DNA from: Luidia sarsii
Taxonomy: Eukaryota; Echinodermata; Asteroidea; Paxillosida; Luidiidae
Assembly (NCBI GenBank): GCA_949987565.1
Contig: OX465120.1
Location: 1,676,173-1,740,172 of the forward strand
Direction: 5' to 3'
DNA: 64,000 nucleotides
The position numbers were made by a program, and so were the translations under genes. The notes beneath the pieces were generated by a model. That model was not told the DNA's origin, did not search any database, and worked only from the letters and a program-made list of their open reading frames with translations. Shown one piece after another: positions 43,301 to 55,100 of the stretch (its first letter is position 1; the number at the start of each line of letters is the position of its first letter).

Positions 43301-46300
43301 CTCAAACATCTACAAATAGTTTTATTACTCGAGAGTAATAAGCTATTGCTTACACTACAGAACGGTGCGTAAACCATGATGGTCATTTGCATTATTTTTT
43401 CTACTTTCTCAGATTGCCATCATTTTGAGCGAAAACATTCGCAGGATTTCTTTTTTGGGATGTTTAATGGTTTAACACACAAACTGTGGCAATCTTTTGA
43501 CCTTTACCAATATTGTAGACGGCCTTTAATGTTGGTCTGAACTATAGTGGCTTCTAGCAGGCGAGCTTTGAGATAAACAGCGATAAGACCTGAAGGTTTG
43601 CATGGTGGAAATACCAAGTGGAAGGTTTGCGGTGACACCACGTAGCACTTCTCTTTCAAGAAGGAGTGTGGCTCTGAAAAGAGCCAGTACGGTAACTCAA
43701 CGTTTCGGGTAGTGTGTACTCTGCCCGTCGTTGTGAGACCTGCTCTTTTCAGAGCCACACACCTTCTTGAAAGAGAAGTGCTACATTGTGTCACCGCAAA
43801 CCTTCCACCTAGTAAACAGTGATGAGAACAGTATGCATCTGTTCACATAAATAGGCCATGCCTATGCCCATTCCCGCAAAATCAGCATGACTTCATTGCT
43901 TGAATTACAATGCACTGTGCGTTGTCAAAATAGCCTCCACAACTCACCGCCATGGAAGATAAGTACTCCATGCCGTTCGCTATCTGAGAGGCAAATGTCA
44001 GAAGCTGGAACGGGGATGCCGGTGTAGCGCCCTCTACGGCCTCCTCCATCCAGCTCTCCCTCTGCCTGCGCAGGTAACTGTAGAGGTTACCGGCTGCCGC
44101 GTATTCCGAAATCATGTAGTAAGGTTCTGAAGGCGGGAAAAAGTGCGATGGAACCAGTAGTTTGGTTTTAGATATCAAGCTAACATTAGTGTTCATAGTG
44201 GATGAGGGGGCGTGAGTTTGACTGGACAAAGAGACGACTTGAATCGAAGACTAGCACAACTGGCCTATATAGACCTTTCCACTTTTGACCTGAAACCCAC
44301 GCATGCGCACTCTTTGGTTGGCAAGATTTCCGGATTATCATAACTACGTACGGTAGGAGAAACCCGGTGCTGTCTGATATTGATCAAATTACCGAAGATC
44401 ATTCCTATGTTCTAGTTTCACAGGTCACAAATTTGACATCCTCTTATGCCAACCAGCTAGACACAGATTGTCAAGAGAAAGATATAACGCAAACCGAGGG
44501 TTAAATTTCAGAACGGAAAGAGACGCTGATGTGTACAGTAGGCCTATGGGCCTCGGATTCAGGGAAACGGAGAATTGTTCGTTCCAAATCTCTTCTGTAT
44601 CGTTTGCTGCAGCAACAGTAACAGCAACTTAATATCACTTTCCATCACAGGACACCATTTAGGGCAAAATGTGACCCGGCACAGCGACATGAGGAATATC
44701 TCACCAAAACACTTTTCGAGTAAACAACGCCTGAAGTCAAAGTATCTTCTCAATTCGATAATTTTTTTTTGTATTAATTTTTCGGAAAGGTAATGTATTG
44801 GAGGATATTATGTTCAAAGGATTTTTCCGAAATCCGTCTCTAAATGTTGAAAAAAACGAGGATTTCGGGGGAGTGTTTGTGTATTGTTTTCATGAAAATG
44901 TAAAGTTCCTGCCTTTTTGAATGGCCGCTTTCGAGGAGTTAGACTGGTGCTGCTATATTGCATCTGGTACCAAATAAACGAGCGAAGTCCCCTCGTACTA
45001 TTTACAACAAAGTTCACACGGAAATAATTTTGATATCATGTGAAAGCTAATGGTATACTCTTTCACATTATTAGAAAATCTCAAAATCTCAAAAGTTGGG
45101 GTTATTCTTCATTATGCTGTGCCGGGTCACTTAATGTAAACTTGTGAGAGTTGTTATCGGCGTGCCGTGCCTAGGGGAAGTTCCGGTATTTTGTATCATG
45201 ATTGTATACAAAGTTCGTGTCCCTGCCAACCAAAAATGGCTGATGTGTTTTGTCGCGTGACTTGTGACGTGGTAAAAAGAAAGGTCTATGTTACCTGACT
45301 GCGTGTAGGAACCAAGAAATGCGATCACGTTGGGATGCGGCCCGAGTTTTTCCCGCGTCTCTATGGCTCGCCTGAAGACGCCCGTCAGTTCTTCATTGGC
45401 AGACGCTTGGAGACAGAGAGTTTCGAAACAAAATAATGATTGCTAGTTGATAGTGTAGTTTGCATGGTGTAGAATATCTGTTATTACAGGCTTGGTATCC
45501 ACTGTCCAGCATATACACATAATCTTCTCAGAGAATAAATGCCTGTTCTGAGAAGAATGGGGACGGTGGCGTGGCGGGCAGTGTGCGTGCTCTATCGGAC
45601 CTTCGTTGGGAGATACGTCACGTACATTATTTTCTTCCTAATAGTCCTCTTGGCGATGTGCAGAGCAGACTACTGCTCCGACGTGATGTGTCATCACCGG
45701 CGTTTCTCATAGCCACACTCACTTGAGCTCTTCTCAGAGCCATACTCGCTAGAGTTACCGGCTCTTCTCAGAGCCACACTCACTAGAGTTACCGGCTCTT
45801 CTCAGAGCCATACTCGCTAGAGTTACCGGCTCTTCTCAGAGCCACACTCACTAGAGTAACCGGCTCTTCTCAGAGCAACACTCACTAGAGTTACCGGCTC
45901 TTCTCAGAGCCACACTCACTAGAGTTACTGGCTCTTCTCAGAGCCACACTCACTAGAGTAACCGGCTCTTCTCAGAGCAACACTCACTAGAGTTACTGGC
46001 TCTTCTCAGAGCCACACTCACTAGAGTTACCGGCTCTTCTCACAGCCACACTCACAAGAGTAACCGGCTCTTCTCAGAGCCACACTCACAAGAGTTACCG
46101 GCTCTTCTCAGAGCCACACTCGCTAGAGTTACCGGCTCTTCTCAGAGCCACACTCACTAGAGTTACCGGCTTTTCCCAGAGCCACACTCACTAGAGTTAC
46201 CGGCTCTTCTCAGAGTCACTCTCACTAGAGTTACCGGCTTTTCTCAGAGCCACACTCACTAGATTACCTGCTCTTCTCAGAGCCACACTCGCTAGAGTTA

Positions 46301-49300
46301 CCGGCTCTTCTCAGAGCCACACTCGCTAGAGTTACCTGCTCTTCTCAGAGCCACACTCACTGGAGTTAACGGCTCTTCTCAGAGCCACGCTCGCTAGAGT
46401 TACCGGCTCTTCTCAGAGCCACACTCGCTAGAGTCACCGGCTCTTCTCAGAGCCACACTCACTAGAGTTATCGGCTCTTCTCAGAGCCACACTCACTAGA
46501 GTTACCGGCTCTTCTCAGAGCCACACTCACTAGAGTTACCGGCTCTTCTCAGAGCCACACTCACTAGAGTTACCGGCTCTTCTCAGAGCCACACTCACTA
46601 GAGTTAGGGCTCTTCTCAGAGCCAAACTCACCAGAGTTACCGGCTCTTCTCAGAGCCACACTCACTAGAGTTACCGGCTCTTCTCAGAGCCACACTCGCT
46701 AGAGCTACCGGCTCTTCTCAGAGCCACACTCACTAGAGTTACCGGCTCTTCTCAGAGCCACACTCACTAGAGTTACCGGCTCTTCTCAGAGTCACACTCA
46801 CTAGAGTTACCGGCTCTTCTCAGAGCCACACTCACTAGAGATATTGGCTCGTCTCAGAGCCACACTCACTAGAGTTACCGGCTCTTCTCAGAGCCACACT
46901 CACTAGAGTTACCGGCTCTTCTCAGAGCCACACTCACTGGAGTTACCGGCTCTTCTCAGAGCCACACTCACTAGAGTTACTGGCTCTTCTCAGAGCCACA
47001 CTGGAGTTACCGGCTCTTCTCAGAGCCACACTCGCTAGAGTTACCGGCTCTTCTCAGAGCCACACTCATTAGAGTTACCGGCTCTTCTCAGAGCCACATT
47101 CGATCTCGGCAGTAGGCCACCTCCTTACACACTTCTTACCAAATCAACCCGGTCGCGGTCTGCGGTAACACTCTTTGCGGTGCTCGGACCGAACCGGGCC
47201 GGGCCTTACCCTTCAGCCGTTCCAGGGCCACTTTCGTCGGCGGGGAGCCGACGCGGCCGCCGGTGGGTTCGGTCACTCCGTGCGCCCAGGCCTCGTGCAC
47301 GGGTCCGAAGTGGCCGCTCCCAAGCACGCCCAGGAGCGTGATCCCGGCCCGGGGAAAGTCGCCGGCCTCCCGCGGTGGCCCGGAACCGTCCCGCTCCGGT
47401 GGAATCTCTCCGTCTTCGCCGGTGGACTTCGAGTACGAGCAGAGCCTGCGAGTGTTCGCGACGATCGCGGCGAGGCAGAGGCCAGACACGACCAAAGCCA
47501 CCGGAACCCATACTATCGCCATGGAAACTGCAGCTAAAAAAAAACAACAAATGGCCCATTTTTAATCTCATTTTAATCTAATTAATTTTAATAAATACTG
47601 CCAAGCCCTTCTGCAATTGGGAAAGGTCATGTTAGAATCGAAATCGCATGCTGTGTTTTTTTTTTTTTTTTTTTTTTTTTTAGATTTGCTTTTTGGTCAT
47701 TGTCAGTTAGAGGTTTTTTGTTTTTTTGGGGTTGTATTAGTTTAGAATAAATCTCAAAAGTTAGAGGGCCTGACGTTTCGATCCTTCGATCCTGCTAGGA
47801 TCGAAACGTCAGGCCCTCTAACCTTTGAGATGTATGTATTGCAGGTTATTTTAGTCAGTGTGCAGTTTGCAACAGTTTTTGTATAACTTTGCAACAGTTT
47901 TTGTTTTAACTTTGCAACAGTTTTTGTTATAACTTTGCAACAGTTTTTGTTTTAACTTTGCAACAGTTTTTGTTTTAACTTTGCAACAGTTTTTGTATAA
48001 CTTTGCAACAGTTTTTAACTTTGCAACAGTTTTTAACTTTGCAACAGTTTTTGTATAACTTTGCAACAGTTTTTGTTTTAACTTTGCAACAGTTTTTGTT
48101 TTAACTTTGCAACAGTTTTTGTTTTAACTTTGCAACAGTTTTTGTATTAGAATAAGAATAAGTCATTTCTTTGTTTCCTGAAAAAAAGGGTGAGACTCAC
48201 TCGGTTCGACTACCGCTGCTAGCTTCAGTTCGATCTCCCGGCTGCTGCAGTTCTCGAAGGGGGAGGGCACGCGGCACGTGACCGAGGCGTCGGCGCGCAC
48301 GCGCAGTCGCAGGCTTCCCCGCGTCGCGCGCCAGGCGGCGCCGCCGCGGATTGCCGACGGGAGAGGGCGCCCCTCTCGCCCTCCCGACGCCGCCTCCGAC
48401 GTCACGAGCCACGTGACGTCGGCGGGCACCAGTTGACGCGCGGTGGACGCGGTGCAGGTGAAGTTGTGGTAGCGGCCGACTGCCACTTTAGCGTAGCATA
48501 CGTCCCCGTCTGGATGACATTGCACCTTGGAGTCCGTACTATCTAGACTCATGTTGATAGTGGGACCTGTAATAATGATGATGAACGCAAGCCCGTTATT
48601 CTGAAACTGAAAGTGGAAGGGGTTTAGTGGCATGGAGCCATGCGATGGCTTTGATACTAGCAAGTATAATTCGAACCAGGAAATGCAGAAAGGTGAGGTT
48701 GTAATGGGAATCAGAGAAAAACAAATCGTTAATGTGTTAGGTGGTTTGGATAATGTGAACAAGAAGGGGAAAGGAATGGGGAGGATAAGGAGGAAAGGGA
48801 GGAGGAGGCGAATGGGAATGATGGAAGGGATGGGGAGGATGAAGAAGAGAAAGGGAAGAAGAGAAGGGGAGAATTTGGAAGAGGATGATGATGAGGAGGA
48901 GGAGGAGGAGGAGGAGGAGGTGGAGGTGGAGGTGGAGGTGGAGGTGGAGGTGGAGGTGGAGGTGGAGGTGGAGGTGGAGGTGGAGGTGGAGGTGGGGGTG
49001 GAGGTGGAGGTGGAGGTGGAGGTGGAGGTGGAGGTGGAGGTGGAGGTGGAGGTGGGGGATGAGGAGGAGGAGGAGGAGGTGGAGGAGGATGAGGAGGAGG
49101 ATGAGGAGGAGATGGAGGAGGAGGAGGAATAGGAAGGGGAGGAGGAGGAGGAGGATGGGGAAAAGAAGGGGAGGAGGAGGAGGTGGATGAGGAGGATGAG
49201 GAGGATGAGGAGAATGAGGAGGAGGAGGAAGATGAGGAGGAAGAGAGGAGGAGGTGGAGGAAGAGGAGGATGAGGAGGATGAGGATGAGGAGGAGGAGGA

Positions 49301-50153
49301 GGGTTCAACGAAGAAGAGACGACAAGAAATTCAAGGAACATAATAATGATGCTTACACGCGACCCGTATCTGCCACGTGGCGTTCCGGCTATTACTGCCG
49401 AAGGTTTTACACCTCAGCACTGCTCCCGTGTGGTTTGGGAAGAGGGTGAGGTTGATGTCGTTTCTTTGCCAAGGACCGGCCAGCAACTGGTCACCCAGGA
49501 ACCACGCAAAGAAGCTTCCTCCAACGCAGCCGAATCTTGTCACTTCCCCGGCAACCTCGCCTCCCGATATCCTGGAAATCTTCGATCCCGAGGGACACAC
49601 TGAAGACAATTAAAGCAAAAAAAAACACGATCAAAATAAATCTAAAAAAATGTAGAGGGCGGGCCGCCCTGTCCTGTCGGGGTTGAACAGTGGTTGAAAT
49701 TCCTTCCTGGCGCCCCCACACCGGCAAAGACTATCAGGGAAGGTCACAATCTAAGGGCTGGATAGCTCAGTGACTGGCGGGTCATTCGAAAAGATGGCGG
49801 TTTGCGGGAACGCGAATTCGACCACCGAATTCCATGATTTTTCCCTCTTTTTAAGAAACTCGTAGGTAATTTTAAGTTGCTTTTAACACCCAATCAGATA
49901 AGCCAACATTTTTCTCTGGGTTTCATTCCCCTTAATAACGAACACGGCCTTTTCAACCCACAAACTACTCAATGACAAGATAAAAAGCAAATCGATAAAA
50001 GAGAATCGAGGTGTTCAGTTTGACTTTCAACTCGACAGAATCCTTTAGACGTTGACCCCGAAGGCGTCGATGTGTCAAGAGAATTTTCGACGACTTACCG
50101 AAGCCGAAAAGGGCGAAAAACAGCAGCAGGCTCGCGAGGAATCGTCTGGACAT
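40366..50153 (-). CDS. FGFR-like receptor with two Ig-like regions and a predicted pseudokinase domain
   Basis: Exons (minus): 50153-50099 signal peptide (MSRRFLASLLLFFALFGFG); 49599-49357 and 48566-48201, two Ig-like regions with Cys pairs and N-glycosylation sites (NLT, NHT, NAT, NFT); 47527-47210 TM helix (AIVWVPVALVVSGLCLAAIVA), juxtamembrane and Gly loop LGVLGSGHFGPV; 45405-45295; 44126-43948; 43007-42852; 42488-42377; 42052-41956; 41219-41120. All are GT-AG with matching phases. The kinase resembles FGFR throughout: GPHPNVIAFLG, EYAAAGNLYSYL, a kinase insert, GMEYL, WSYGVLLWELATLG, PYPGM, RPTF. But the beta3 VAVK motif is VALE (E324), HRD is HGS (S429 for Asp), the catalytic-loop Asn is Arg (R434) and APE is AAE; DFG (447-449) remains. 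A short last exon at 40389-40366 adding NVEPSGR and a stop fits the phase but is uncertain. Predicted about 586 aa. It probably signals as a scaffold or decoy rather than as an active kinase. Confidence 0.85.
40668..40835 (+). repeat. 160-bp duplicated element, copy 2
   Basis: Same orientation as 38990-39160. Differences are a short insertion GGGTGTAGGCTC and a few substitutions. The two copies lie 1.5 kb apart and flank the SINE fragments. Confidence 0.8.
40905..41080. repeat. foldback element, AGAACC family
   Basis: AATATAGGAAGGTTTGCGGTGAACACCATG at the left returns as CATGGTGTTCACCGCTAACC with TTCCTATATT on the right. The core is GGTTCTGAAAAGAACC, CTCGACGTTTCGACCAGTATGC and CGTCATCAGGAGA. 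Located in the last proposed intron of the receptor gene. Confidence 0.8.
41225..41450 (-). repeat. tandem duplication of about 120 bp next to receptor exon 10
   Basis: The segment from CAAGCCACGT-CGGCTCAT-A through GTACCTAGAC, GAGATA-AACGGGTTTC, GGGTTTAACGGCCGAG and AACCCGGGTCGTTATGACG occurs twice. The first copy overlaps the exon 10 acceptor and the first bases of the exon (41190-41225); the second (41325-41350) repeats that part in the intron. It is a third case of an intron duplication that includes a splice acceptor. Confidence 0.7.
42540..42830. repeat. tandem repeat in receptor intron 7
   Basis: Three diverged units of about 110 bases contain CCATAGGCCACGTGTATTC, TTCAGACGTAGCCAATAGACCCAG and GAAGTCACTC-CAAGCGGC. 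Non-coding; lies between kinase exons 7 and 8. Confidence 0.75.
43165..43525. repeat. MITE-like element with GGCC-AATACAACACTGG termini
   Basis: AAAGGCCCAATACAACACTGG with GATCAGAAAACATCG at the left and TTTTGACC-TTACCAATATTGTAGACGGCC at the right form imperfect inverted termini like those of family D. The interior differs from the 36425 copy except for TAGATGGTCATGATAGAA. It is a diverged member or sister family. Confidence 0.6.
43615..43810. repeat. foldback element, GAGCC family (likely source of the 34-bp satellite)
   Basis: GGAAGGTTTGCGGTGACACCACG and GAAGGAGTGTGGCTCTGAAAA at the left return inverted as CAGAGCCACACACCTTCTTG and TGTGTCACCGCAAACCTTCC at the right. The arm contains GTGTGGCTCT, AGAGCC and AACTC in the same order and spacing as the 34-bp satellite unit. 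Similar copies are at 21830-21975 and 54215-54460. Confidence 0.8.
44670..45131 (+). repeat. non-autonomous DNA transposon, family GTGACCCGGCACAGC, copy 3
   Basis: Starts GTGACCCGGCACAGCGACATG and ends TATGCTGTGCCGGGTCAC, as in copies 1 and 2. Located in receptor intron 5. Flanks do not show the same short duplication as the other two. Confidence 0.85.
45710..47100. repeat. 34-bp satellite array, locus 2 (receptor intron 4)
   Basis: About 40 tandem units of AGAGCCACACTCAC...GGCTCTTCTC fill nearly the whole intron between the transmembrane/Gly-loop exon and the next kinase exon. Variants (CTCGCTAG, GTAACC, TCACCGG) are spread unevenly. There is no spacer sequence between units. Confidence 0.95.
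47640..47840. repeat. poly-T run and CCTGACGTTTCGATC hairpin
   Basis: A T run (47656-47680) is followed by CTCAAAAGTTAGAGGGCCTG ACGTTTCGATC, a short CTTCGATCCTGC loop, and the inverted complement ending CCCTCTAACCTTTGAG (47755-47828). Located in receptor intron 3; nearly identical to the arms at 719-819. Confidence 0.8.
47870..48150. repeat. CTTTGCAACAGTTTTTGTTTTAA tandem array
   Basis: About 12 units of 17-23 bases built on ACTTTGCAACAGTTTTT run to within 60 bases of the end of receptor exon 3. CTTTGCAACAGTTTTTGTATA also ends the adjacent foldback element (GTTTGCAACATTTTTGTATA in other copies), so the array probably grew from the element's tail. Confidence 0.8.
48780..49315. repeat. (GGAGGT)n and GGAGGA-rich array
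   Basis: Purine-rich sequence with a core of about 25 GGAGGT hexamers at 48915-49055, flanked by GATGAGGAG variants. It fills most of receptor intron 2. The apparent 392-codon minus-strand frame that joins it to exon 3 is open only because the hexamers read Ser-Thr or Pro-Leu. Confidence 0.88.
49690..49780 (+). repeat. tRNA-derived SINE fragment
   Basis: TTCCTGGCGCCCCCACACCGGCAAAGAC, then AAGGTCACAATCTAAGGGCTGGATAGCTCAG, as in the copies at 1640-1890. The B-box half is missing. Confidence 0.65.
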
Positions 50154-50614
50154 GATGATTGTCCACAATGTCCGACCATCCAGCAGCACCACACACACAC
50201 ACAAAAAGGCCCAGTCACGCTTTATTTGGAATCTGCAGGAATCAAGGAAAACGAGCCGGAATGAAGAATGTTCACCGTTGAAAATCACACAATGTCAACA
50301 CATCAGCTCAAACTATAATAAGGAGTCCCTTCCACCAGGATCCCGCCAAACATGGCCATTCTGGCTGTGTCTTCGATTCGTCTGCGTGCTTGAGTCGACC
50401 GGTGCAAAGCCCTAACGGCCCCAAATGGGGTTTCAACGATGAAGGTCAACCAGTATATGTGAATGTGGTCAGAGGAGACCACGATCGAGTCATCTCCTGA
50501 AATGCCCACTTCTGTCCAATCCCTGTACCCAAGTTGACCTTATACTACGTACATTCACGCCTAATGGGTTCGCCTGCGTCCATGCAGTATCTGGTAGGTA
50601 GAGTTTAATTGAAA

Positions 50615-50690
50615 GTAAAAGAAGAAGAAGAAGAAAAAGAAGACGAAGAAGAAGAAGAAGAAGAAGAAGAAGAAGAAGAAGAACAACGTT
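50615..50690 (+). repeat. (GAA)n trinucleotide tract
   Basis: About 23 GAA units with a few AAA and GAC variants, in the 5' flank of the receptor gene. Confidence 0.9.
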
Positions 50691-51126
50691 CGAATGATAA
50701 GAAATGCGCTACAAACTCACCGTTAAGAATCGATTTGCATTTTCTGATGACGTATCATCAGCTCTTCAATACAGCTCCAATGTAGGCGGAACACAGTGAG
50801 TATTCAGAATGCTGTCAGAATGTCATTATACACTCGAACATCCAGGAATATGCAGAGAGATTGTTTCATTTGGACGCCATTCAATTTCAGGACCTGTCGC
50901 GGTCTCTCGTACGTGTGACTGTAGAGTTTTTACTTGTACCACCAGGAAACAGAGGTCCGTCGTTCCCGTCGTCCGCAGAGAATGATACATTCAATTTCGG
51001 TTTCTTATCCAGTGACAGCTGTCAATAGCCTATCCTGTTGTTAATAAAAGAGTTCAAGGTGTGGGATGTTTTATTTGCGGTGACGACAACGTGTGCAAGT
51101 ATACGTGCGCACTATCTCTTTCCAGG

Positions 51127-51810
51127 ACGAATGTGGCTCTGAGAAGAGCCGGTAACTCTAGTGAGTGTGGCTCTGAGAAGAGCCGGTAACTCTAGCGAGT
51201 GTGGCTCTGAGAAGAGCCGGTGACTCTAGTGAGTGTGGCTCTGAGAAGAGCCGGTAACTCTAGCGAGTGTGGCTCTGAGAAGAGCCGGTGACTCTAGTGA
51301 GTGTGGCTCTGAGAAGAGCCGGTAACTCTAGTGAGTGTGGGTCTGAGAAGAGCCGGTAACTCTAGTGAGTGTGGCTCTGAGAAGAGCCGGTAACTCTAGT
51401 GAGTGCGGCTCTGAGAAGAGCCGCTAACTCTAGTGAGTGTGGCTCTGAGAAGAGCCGGTAACTCTAGTGAGTGTGGCTCTGAGAAGAGCCAGTAACTCTA
51501 GTGAGTGTGGCTCTGAGAAGAGCCGGTAACTCTAGTGAGTGTGGCTCTGAGAAGAGCCGGTAACTCTAGTGAGTGTGGCTCTGAGAAGAGCCGGTAACTC
51601 TAGTGAGCGTGGCTCTGAGAAGAGCCGGTAACTCTAGTGAGTGTGGCTCTGAGAAGAGCCGGTAACTCTAGTGAGTGTGGCTCTGAGAAGAGCCGGTAAC
51701 TCTAGTGAATGTGACTCTGAGAAGAGCCTGTAACTCTAGTGAGTGTGGCTCTGAGAAGAGCCGGTGTAAACTCTAGTGAGTGTGGCTCTGAGATGAGCCG
51801 GTAACTCCGC
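51127..51810. repeat. 34-bp satellite array, locus 3 (inverted)
   Basis: About 20 units of GTGTGGCTCTGAGAAGAGCCGGTAACTC in the orientation opposite to loci 1 and 2. The left edge begins CTTTCCAGGACGAATGTGGC, like the CTCTTTC-GAAGGAGTGTGGC arm of the foldback family, so the array starts at an element arm. Lies between the divergent receptor and NRM genes. Confidence 0.93.
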
Positions 51811-52164
51811 CGATTAAATTATAATAGCGAGTGTAGCTCTGCGAACTCTGAAAATTTGTGGCACCAAGTAGGCCTATAGTAATCTCTGAAGTAGATTGGG
51901 GTATGTGGCTCTGAGAAGAACTTGAAACAAAGCCCAATGTTTTGTAATAGTGTGTGCTCTGCCTAAGGATTTTTAATTCATATTAAAGGACTTATTAGGG
52001 ACACCGTAGATGCTCCTGTCAAACCCGCGACTCATGGTGGCGCCCTTCCGCTGAGCTCTCCCAACCAAAACAAATTAATAATTCTCTACAAAGGAAACTC
52101 CACTTAAAAAAGAATTGAAAGACTTTCTCACTTTCTCCGAGTTTCTCACCTTTTTTTAAAAGAG

Positions 52165-55100
52165 ATGGCCGGCGTGACGAGTCTGCCCAGGACTTTGGCT
52201 TTCGGCACGGTCGCTGCGGCAGGTTTCAGTGCCTGTTTTCTGACCGTCTTTCAGCTGGCCGTGTTCTTGTTCAGGAGCGGTTTTGTTGTTGTTGTTGTCA
52301 ACTCTAACCCGAACAAGGACCGAGAAGAATCGAAAACATACCCAGGTAATTAATTATTAATTAATTGTATCTTACAGGATCAGGCACATTAATATTGCCA
52401 TTAATGCAATACAGTACCTAGGCTACTACAGTACTACGGTAGTCCGAGTAACTTGGACCCTTACAATCGCCCTTTTTTTAAATTGAGGAGGTCGGGCGAC
52501 TATCGTCCGACCTCCTCAAAATGTTAAAAAAGGGCGATTGTAAGGGTCCAAGTTACTCTGACTAGCTAAGTACTATAGTCCTAAGTACTATTGCTAGACT
52601 TTTCAAACTGTAAATGTAATCCAAATATCATATAATGCCTACTCCCTTACACAGCAGAGTTACAACCATTTTCTTGCTTGTGTAAGGCAGATTTATAATT
52701 ATTTAACTGGCAATATCAATTAATAAATTGAAATAATATTAATAATATTATCATCATTACCATGTAGGGCCATAGACTCATACTCATCATACTCATAGAC
52801 TCGTGTGTAAACTGAAGCCGTAGCCCCTTTGTTTGGCCTCTAGCCGCTAGCTACTTGCTTCCATACATGTAGACTTGTGTGCGGACGAAGCCGTAGCCCC
52901 TTTGTTTGGGCACTAGTTGATTACCATGATTACTGCTCATAGACTTGTGTGTAACTGGAAGCCATCTAGCCAGTTTTAGTTAGCCTCGAGCTGCTAGCTA
53001 CTTGCTTCCATAGACTTGTGTGTAAACTGAAGCCGTAGCCCCTTTCTTTGGCCTCCAACTGCTAGCTACAGCTACTTGCTTCCATAGACTCATATGTAGA
53101 CAGAAGCCTTAGCCCCTTTATTTAGCCTCTAGCCGCCAGCTAACTGCTTCCATAGACTCATATGTAGACAGAAGCCTTAGCCCCTTTATTTAGCCTCTAG
53201 CCGCCAGCTAACTGCTTCCATAGACTTGTGTGTTAACTGAAGCCGTAGCCCCTTTCTTTGTCCAGCTAACTGCTTCCATAGACTCGTGTGTAGACGGAAG
53301 CCGCGCTCGCAAGTTGACTTAATCCCCGTCCCTAAACTTGCCTTCCCCTCCCTCCTCTTCTCAGATGCAGCAAATCCATACCTTGACAGCGACTTGGCCT
53401 GGGACCTGCTGCTCATCGCCGCGTTCGTACTGCAGCACTCCGTGATGGCCTCCAGGCTATGGAAAGGTCTTCTGCAGTGGCTGGGACTGAGTGTGCTGGA
53501 GAGGTCCCTGTTCATACTGGCCACGTGTATTGCTCTTCAGGTCAGTGACCTCGCTCGGCGCAGACACAGGGGAGAAAGGGAAAGGGGCGGGGGGAGGGGG
53601 GTTCAGAGACCAAGTGCCGAATCGTTATACCCAGCACGATTTGAAGCAGAAAGTTCATTGGTAACAGGGAAATACATTGCACTCTATGCTCAAGCAGGAT
53701 ACCAGTTGTGATACCCAGCACGATTTTAAGCAGAAAATCCATTGGTAACTCGGAAATACATTGCACTCTAGTATGCTCAAGCAGGATACCAGTTGTTATA
53801 CCCAGCACGATTTGAAGCAGAAAATTCATTGGTAACACGGAAATACATTGCACTCTATGCTCAAGCAGGATACCAGTTGTTATACCCAGCACGATTTGAA
53901 GCAGAAAATTCATTGGTAACACTGAAATACATTGCACTCTATGGTCAAGCAGGATACCAGTTGTTATACCCAGCACGATTTGAAGCAGAAAATTCATTGG
54001 TAACACGGAAATACATTGCACTCTATGCTCAAGCAGGATACCAGTTGTTATACCCAGCACGACTTGAAGCAGAAAATTCATTGGTAACACGGAAATACAT
54101 TGCACTCTAGAATGCTCAAGCAGGATACCAGTTGATACCAGTGTCCTGAATTCTCTGCCTCATATCGTGCTGCATTATATGCAAATCATTACTAAGGCAC
54201 AAAATGCCTGACCAAGTTTGTGGTGACACCATGTAGCACTTCTCTTTCGAGAAGGAGTGTGGCTCTGAAAAGAGCCGGTATCTCAGATAAGACTTGAAGG
54301 TTTGCATGGTGGAAAGTTTGTGGTGACACCATGTAACGCTTTCTCTATCGAAAAGGAGTGTGGCTCTGAAAAGAGCCAGTAACTCAGACAAGACTTGAAG
54401 GTTTGCATGGTGGAAAGTTTGCGGTGACACCATGTAACGCTTTCTCTTTCGAGAAGGAGAGGGTCTTACCAGGTTTTCTTGCTTGAGAAGCGCAGTCAGA
54501 ATTGGCTCCAGATTAAGGAAGCCTTGACATAAGGCGATTTTGTTTTGTTTTTAAAGTGTCTCTCTCCGTTGTGTTGAGATTGCAGGTGCTGATGGCTTAC
54601 TGGGCGCCGGTGCTCCAAGATTCCGTCGTCTGGGCCCTGGATACCAGTAGCAGGGCGGTCTGGGTCGTGTTCAGCGTCCTGACGTTCCTGGGATGGCTCT
54701 CGGTGGTCGGCGTGGTGATGGTGCTGGACTATCCGGAGCTTGTCGGCATCAAGCAGGTGAGGGGAGAAAGAGAGAGATGGGCGTGTTTTTGTGTGGATGG
54801 TTTAGTGGAGCGTGGATGGACTTGTGGAGTGTGGATGGGATGTGGATGGTTAGTGGATTGTGGATAGGATTGTGGATGGGTAGTAGAGTTTAGATGGAAT
54901 TGTGGAGTGTGGATGAGATGTGGATGGTACAAAATGTAAGTGGAGTGTGGATAGCATTGTTGAAATGTGGATGGTTTAGTAGAGTGTGGATAGCAATGTG
55001 GATGGTGCATATGATTGTGGAGTGTGCATAGGATTGTGGATGGGTAGTGGAGTTTGGATCGAATTGTGGAGTGTGGATATGATGTGGATGGTTAAGTGGA

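Noticed and set aside
45710..47100. Regular 34-bp direct repeats that superficially suggest a CRISPR array
   Set aside because: Units abut directly with no unique spacers, there are no cas genes, and the sequence is plainly eukaryotic.
48163..49341. 392-codon minus-strand frame
   Set aside because: Only its end (48201-48566) is a real receptor exon; the rest is GGAGGT repeat in the intron, and splice sites mark the exon edges.
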